From VGEM01 sp033764265 (GTDB lineage: Bacteria > Pseudomonadota > Alphaproteobacteria > Rhodospirillales > Rhodospirillaceae): a DNA stretch of 6,901 bases. Shown piece by piece: positions 5,879 to 6,901 of this stretch. The notes beneath the pieces were generated by a model that saw only the letters and a program-made list of their open reading frames with translations, ran no database searches and was not told where the DNA came from. The stretch lies in NCBI GenBank assembly GCA_033764265.1, contig JANRJB010000353.1, positions 1-6,901 of the forward strand. The letters are read 5' to 3'. Each line of letters starts with the position of its first letter. Position 1 is the stretch's first letter. The position numbers were made by a program, and so were the translations under genes.

Positions 5879-6598
5879 ATGGGTCAGGGGTGTGTGAATC
5901 GGCGGACGTTTGTGGGCGCATTGACGATGGCGTTATCGGCCGGATCGGTGGCTTCTCAGGCGCAGGCCGCCGAATCCTGCACGGCCATGACGACCGATGC
6001 GCAGAAGGCCGTGACACCGGCCCAGGCCATCGAGCGGCTGAAAGCCGGCAATGCCCGGTTCGTGGCCGGCACGCCGGTGAATTGCGACCTGATGGCGATG
6101 GTCAAGGCAACCGCCGGGGCACAGGCTCCGTTTGCCGCCGTTGTCGGCTGCATCGACAGCCGCGTGCCGCCCGAATTGGTGTTCGACCAGAAGATCGGCG
6201 ACATCTTCGCCGCCCGTGTGGCCGGCAACTTCGTCAACACCGATATCATCGGCAGCGTGGAGTTCGCCACCAAAGTGGCCGGCGCGAAGGCCATTGTCGT
6301 GCTCGGACATTCGTCGTGCGGCGCGGTCAAGGGCGCCATCGATGAAGTCAAGATGGGCAACCTGACCGCGGTGCTGGCCAACATCGAACCGGCCGTGAAG
6401 GCTACCCCGCTCACAGGCCAGAAGTCGTCCAAGAACGACGCTTTTGTCGAGGCGGTCGCCGATACCAACGCCAAGCTGACGGTCCAGACCCTGCTGGCGC
6501 GCAGCGCGGTCATCAAGGAATTGGTTGACTCGGGCGCACTTGCGGTGGTCGCGGCCAAGCACAATGTGGCGACCGGCCAGGTGACGTTCTTCGCCTGA
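5879..6598 (+). CDS. Beta-class carbonic anhydrase with Tat signal peptide, probably periplasmic
   Basis: The enzyme interconverts CO2 and bicarbonate at a zinc centre. The 239-residue product shows the beta-class ligands: Cys91 and Asp93 in GCIDSR (Arg95 forms the usual Asp-Arg dyad), and His144 and Cys147 in LGHSSCGA. Other family motifs are LKAGNARFV (54-62), VPPELVFDQKIGDIFAARVAG (96-116) and the C-terminal beta-strand ATGQVTFF. The N-terminus NRRTFVG, followed by a moderately hydrophobic stretch and AQA-AE, reads as a twin-arginine signal with cleavage after about Ala30. Export of the folded, zinc-loaded enzyme to the periplasm is therefore inferred. Two further cysteines (34, 69) lie in the probable mature protein. 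The gene has its own strong ribosome site after a 205-base intergenic region and appears monocistronic. It ends 10 bases from a convergent gene. The class is certain; the cellular location is probable. Confidence 0.94.
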   Translation: MGQGCVNRRTFVGALTMALSAGSVASQAQAAESCTAMTTDAQKAVTPAQAIERLKAGNARFVAGTPVNCDLMAMVKATAGAQAPFAAVVGCIDSRVPPELVFDQKIGDIFAARVAGNFVNTDIIGSVEFATKVAGAKAIVVLGHSSCGAVKGAIDEVKMGNLTAVLANIEPAVKATPLTGQKSSKNDAFVEAVADTNAKLTVQTLLARSAVIKELVDSGALAVVAAKHNVATGQVTFFA

Positions 6599-6608
6599 CC
6601 AGCCCTGC

Positions 6609-6901
6609 TTACGGTTTGGGCGGGAACTCGATCCCTTTGGCGCGCAGAATCTCGAACAGGTCGGGGTCCACCGCTTTTTCGTGCGCGGTACGCAGTTGGA
6701 TGATCGAGGCCTCGGGCGCCTCGATGTGGTGGAACAGCCGCCAGCCGGCCGGCTTGCGGCGCAACAGCGAGGTCGCCCGCACCCAGCCGCCGATGGGGCG
6801 CGGATATGCACCGCCGGGAATGTAGACGTTCCAGCTCAGCTTGTAGAACGCGTGGGCCACTCCGGGGGCGATCTCGCGCGCCGTCAGGTCGCGGTACTTG
6901 A
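6609..6901 (-). CDS. NTF2/SnoaL-like family protein (5' partial)
   Basis: Only the C-terminal 96 or so residues are in the window; the frame is open through base 6901, so the start lies beyond it. The visible part contains a beta-rich segment (HAFYKLSWNVYIPGG), then GGWVRATSLLRRKPAGWRLFHHIEAP. This is typical of the last strands of SnoaL/DUF4440-type NTF2-like proteins, where a Trp-Arg-hydrophobic-His-His pattern closes the cone-shaped fold. An extra tail of about 40 residues follows (ASIIQLRTAHEKAVDPDLFE ... PPKP), probably helical. An internal GTG (6858-6860) is not a credible start because it falls within the fold. The family includes isomerases, hydrolases and non-catalytic ligand-binding proteins, so no function can be assigned. 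It converges on the carbonic anhydrase gene with a 10-base gap. Confidence 0.75.
   Translation of the reverse strand, partial: KYRDLTAREIAPGVAHAFYKLSWNVYIPGGAYPRPIGGWVRATSLLRRKPAGWRLFHHIEAPEASIIQLRTAHEKAVDPDLFEILRAKGIEFPPKP

Noticed and set aside
5933..6811. Minus-strand open frame of 292 codons opposite the carbonic anhydrase gene
   Set aside because: It spans the end of two convergent genes, has no recognisable domain and has shadow-type composition.

Overview
The window is GC-rich, densely coding bacterial chromosome. Its gene order and protein motifs point to an alphaproteobacterium, most likely of the Rhodospirillales type. The reason is the run lytic transglycosylase, rlpA, D-Ala-D-Ala carboxypeptidase, tmk, holB, which I know as a conserved alphaproteobacterial block. 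The taxonomic placement is an inference from gene order and family resemblance, not from a database search.

Bases 1-5151 (+ strand) hold that block. First comes the 3' part of an MltB-family lytic transglycosylase with a C-terminal peptidoglycan-binding domain; its start lies outside the window. A sigma70-like promoter at 1001-1029 then precedes rlpA, a lipoprotein lytic transglycosylase with DPBB and SPOR domains. Next is a penicillin-binding-protein-5-type carboxypeptidase, then thymidylate kinase (tmk), whose stop overlaps the start of holB (DNA polymerase III delta prime) by four bases. The first three products act on peptidoglycan in the periplasm. The last two supply dTDP for dTTP synthesis and clamp loading for replication. 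The arrangement therefore puts cell-wall remodelling or division genes next to replication genes in what looks like one co-directional unit.

Bases 5152-6901 are an accessory-looking segment. A DUF1993 gene on the minus strand converges on holB with a 15-base gap. A 205-base divergent intergenic region follows, then a plus-strand beta-carbonic anhydrase with a twin-arginine signal peptide, so probably periplasmic. Last is the 3' part of a minus-strand NTF2/SnoaL-like protein that converges on the carbonic anhydrase with a 10-base gap. The metG gene commonly found after holB in this block is absent here.

I see no rRNA, tRNA, CRISPR array, insertion sequence, phage gene or toxin-antitoxin pair. 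No previously undescribed system is evident. The points most worth a second look are the dyad-rich rlpA promoter region, the inverted repeat before the carboxypeptidase gene, an AT-rich patch inside tmk, the break in gene order after holB, and the exported carbonic anhydrase.
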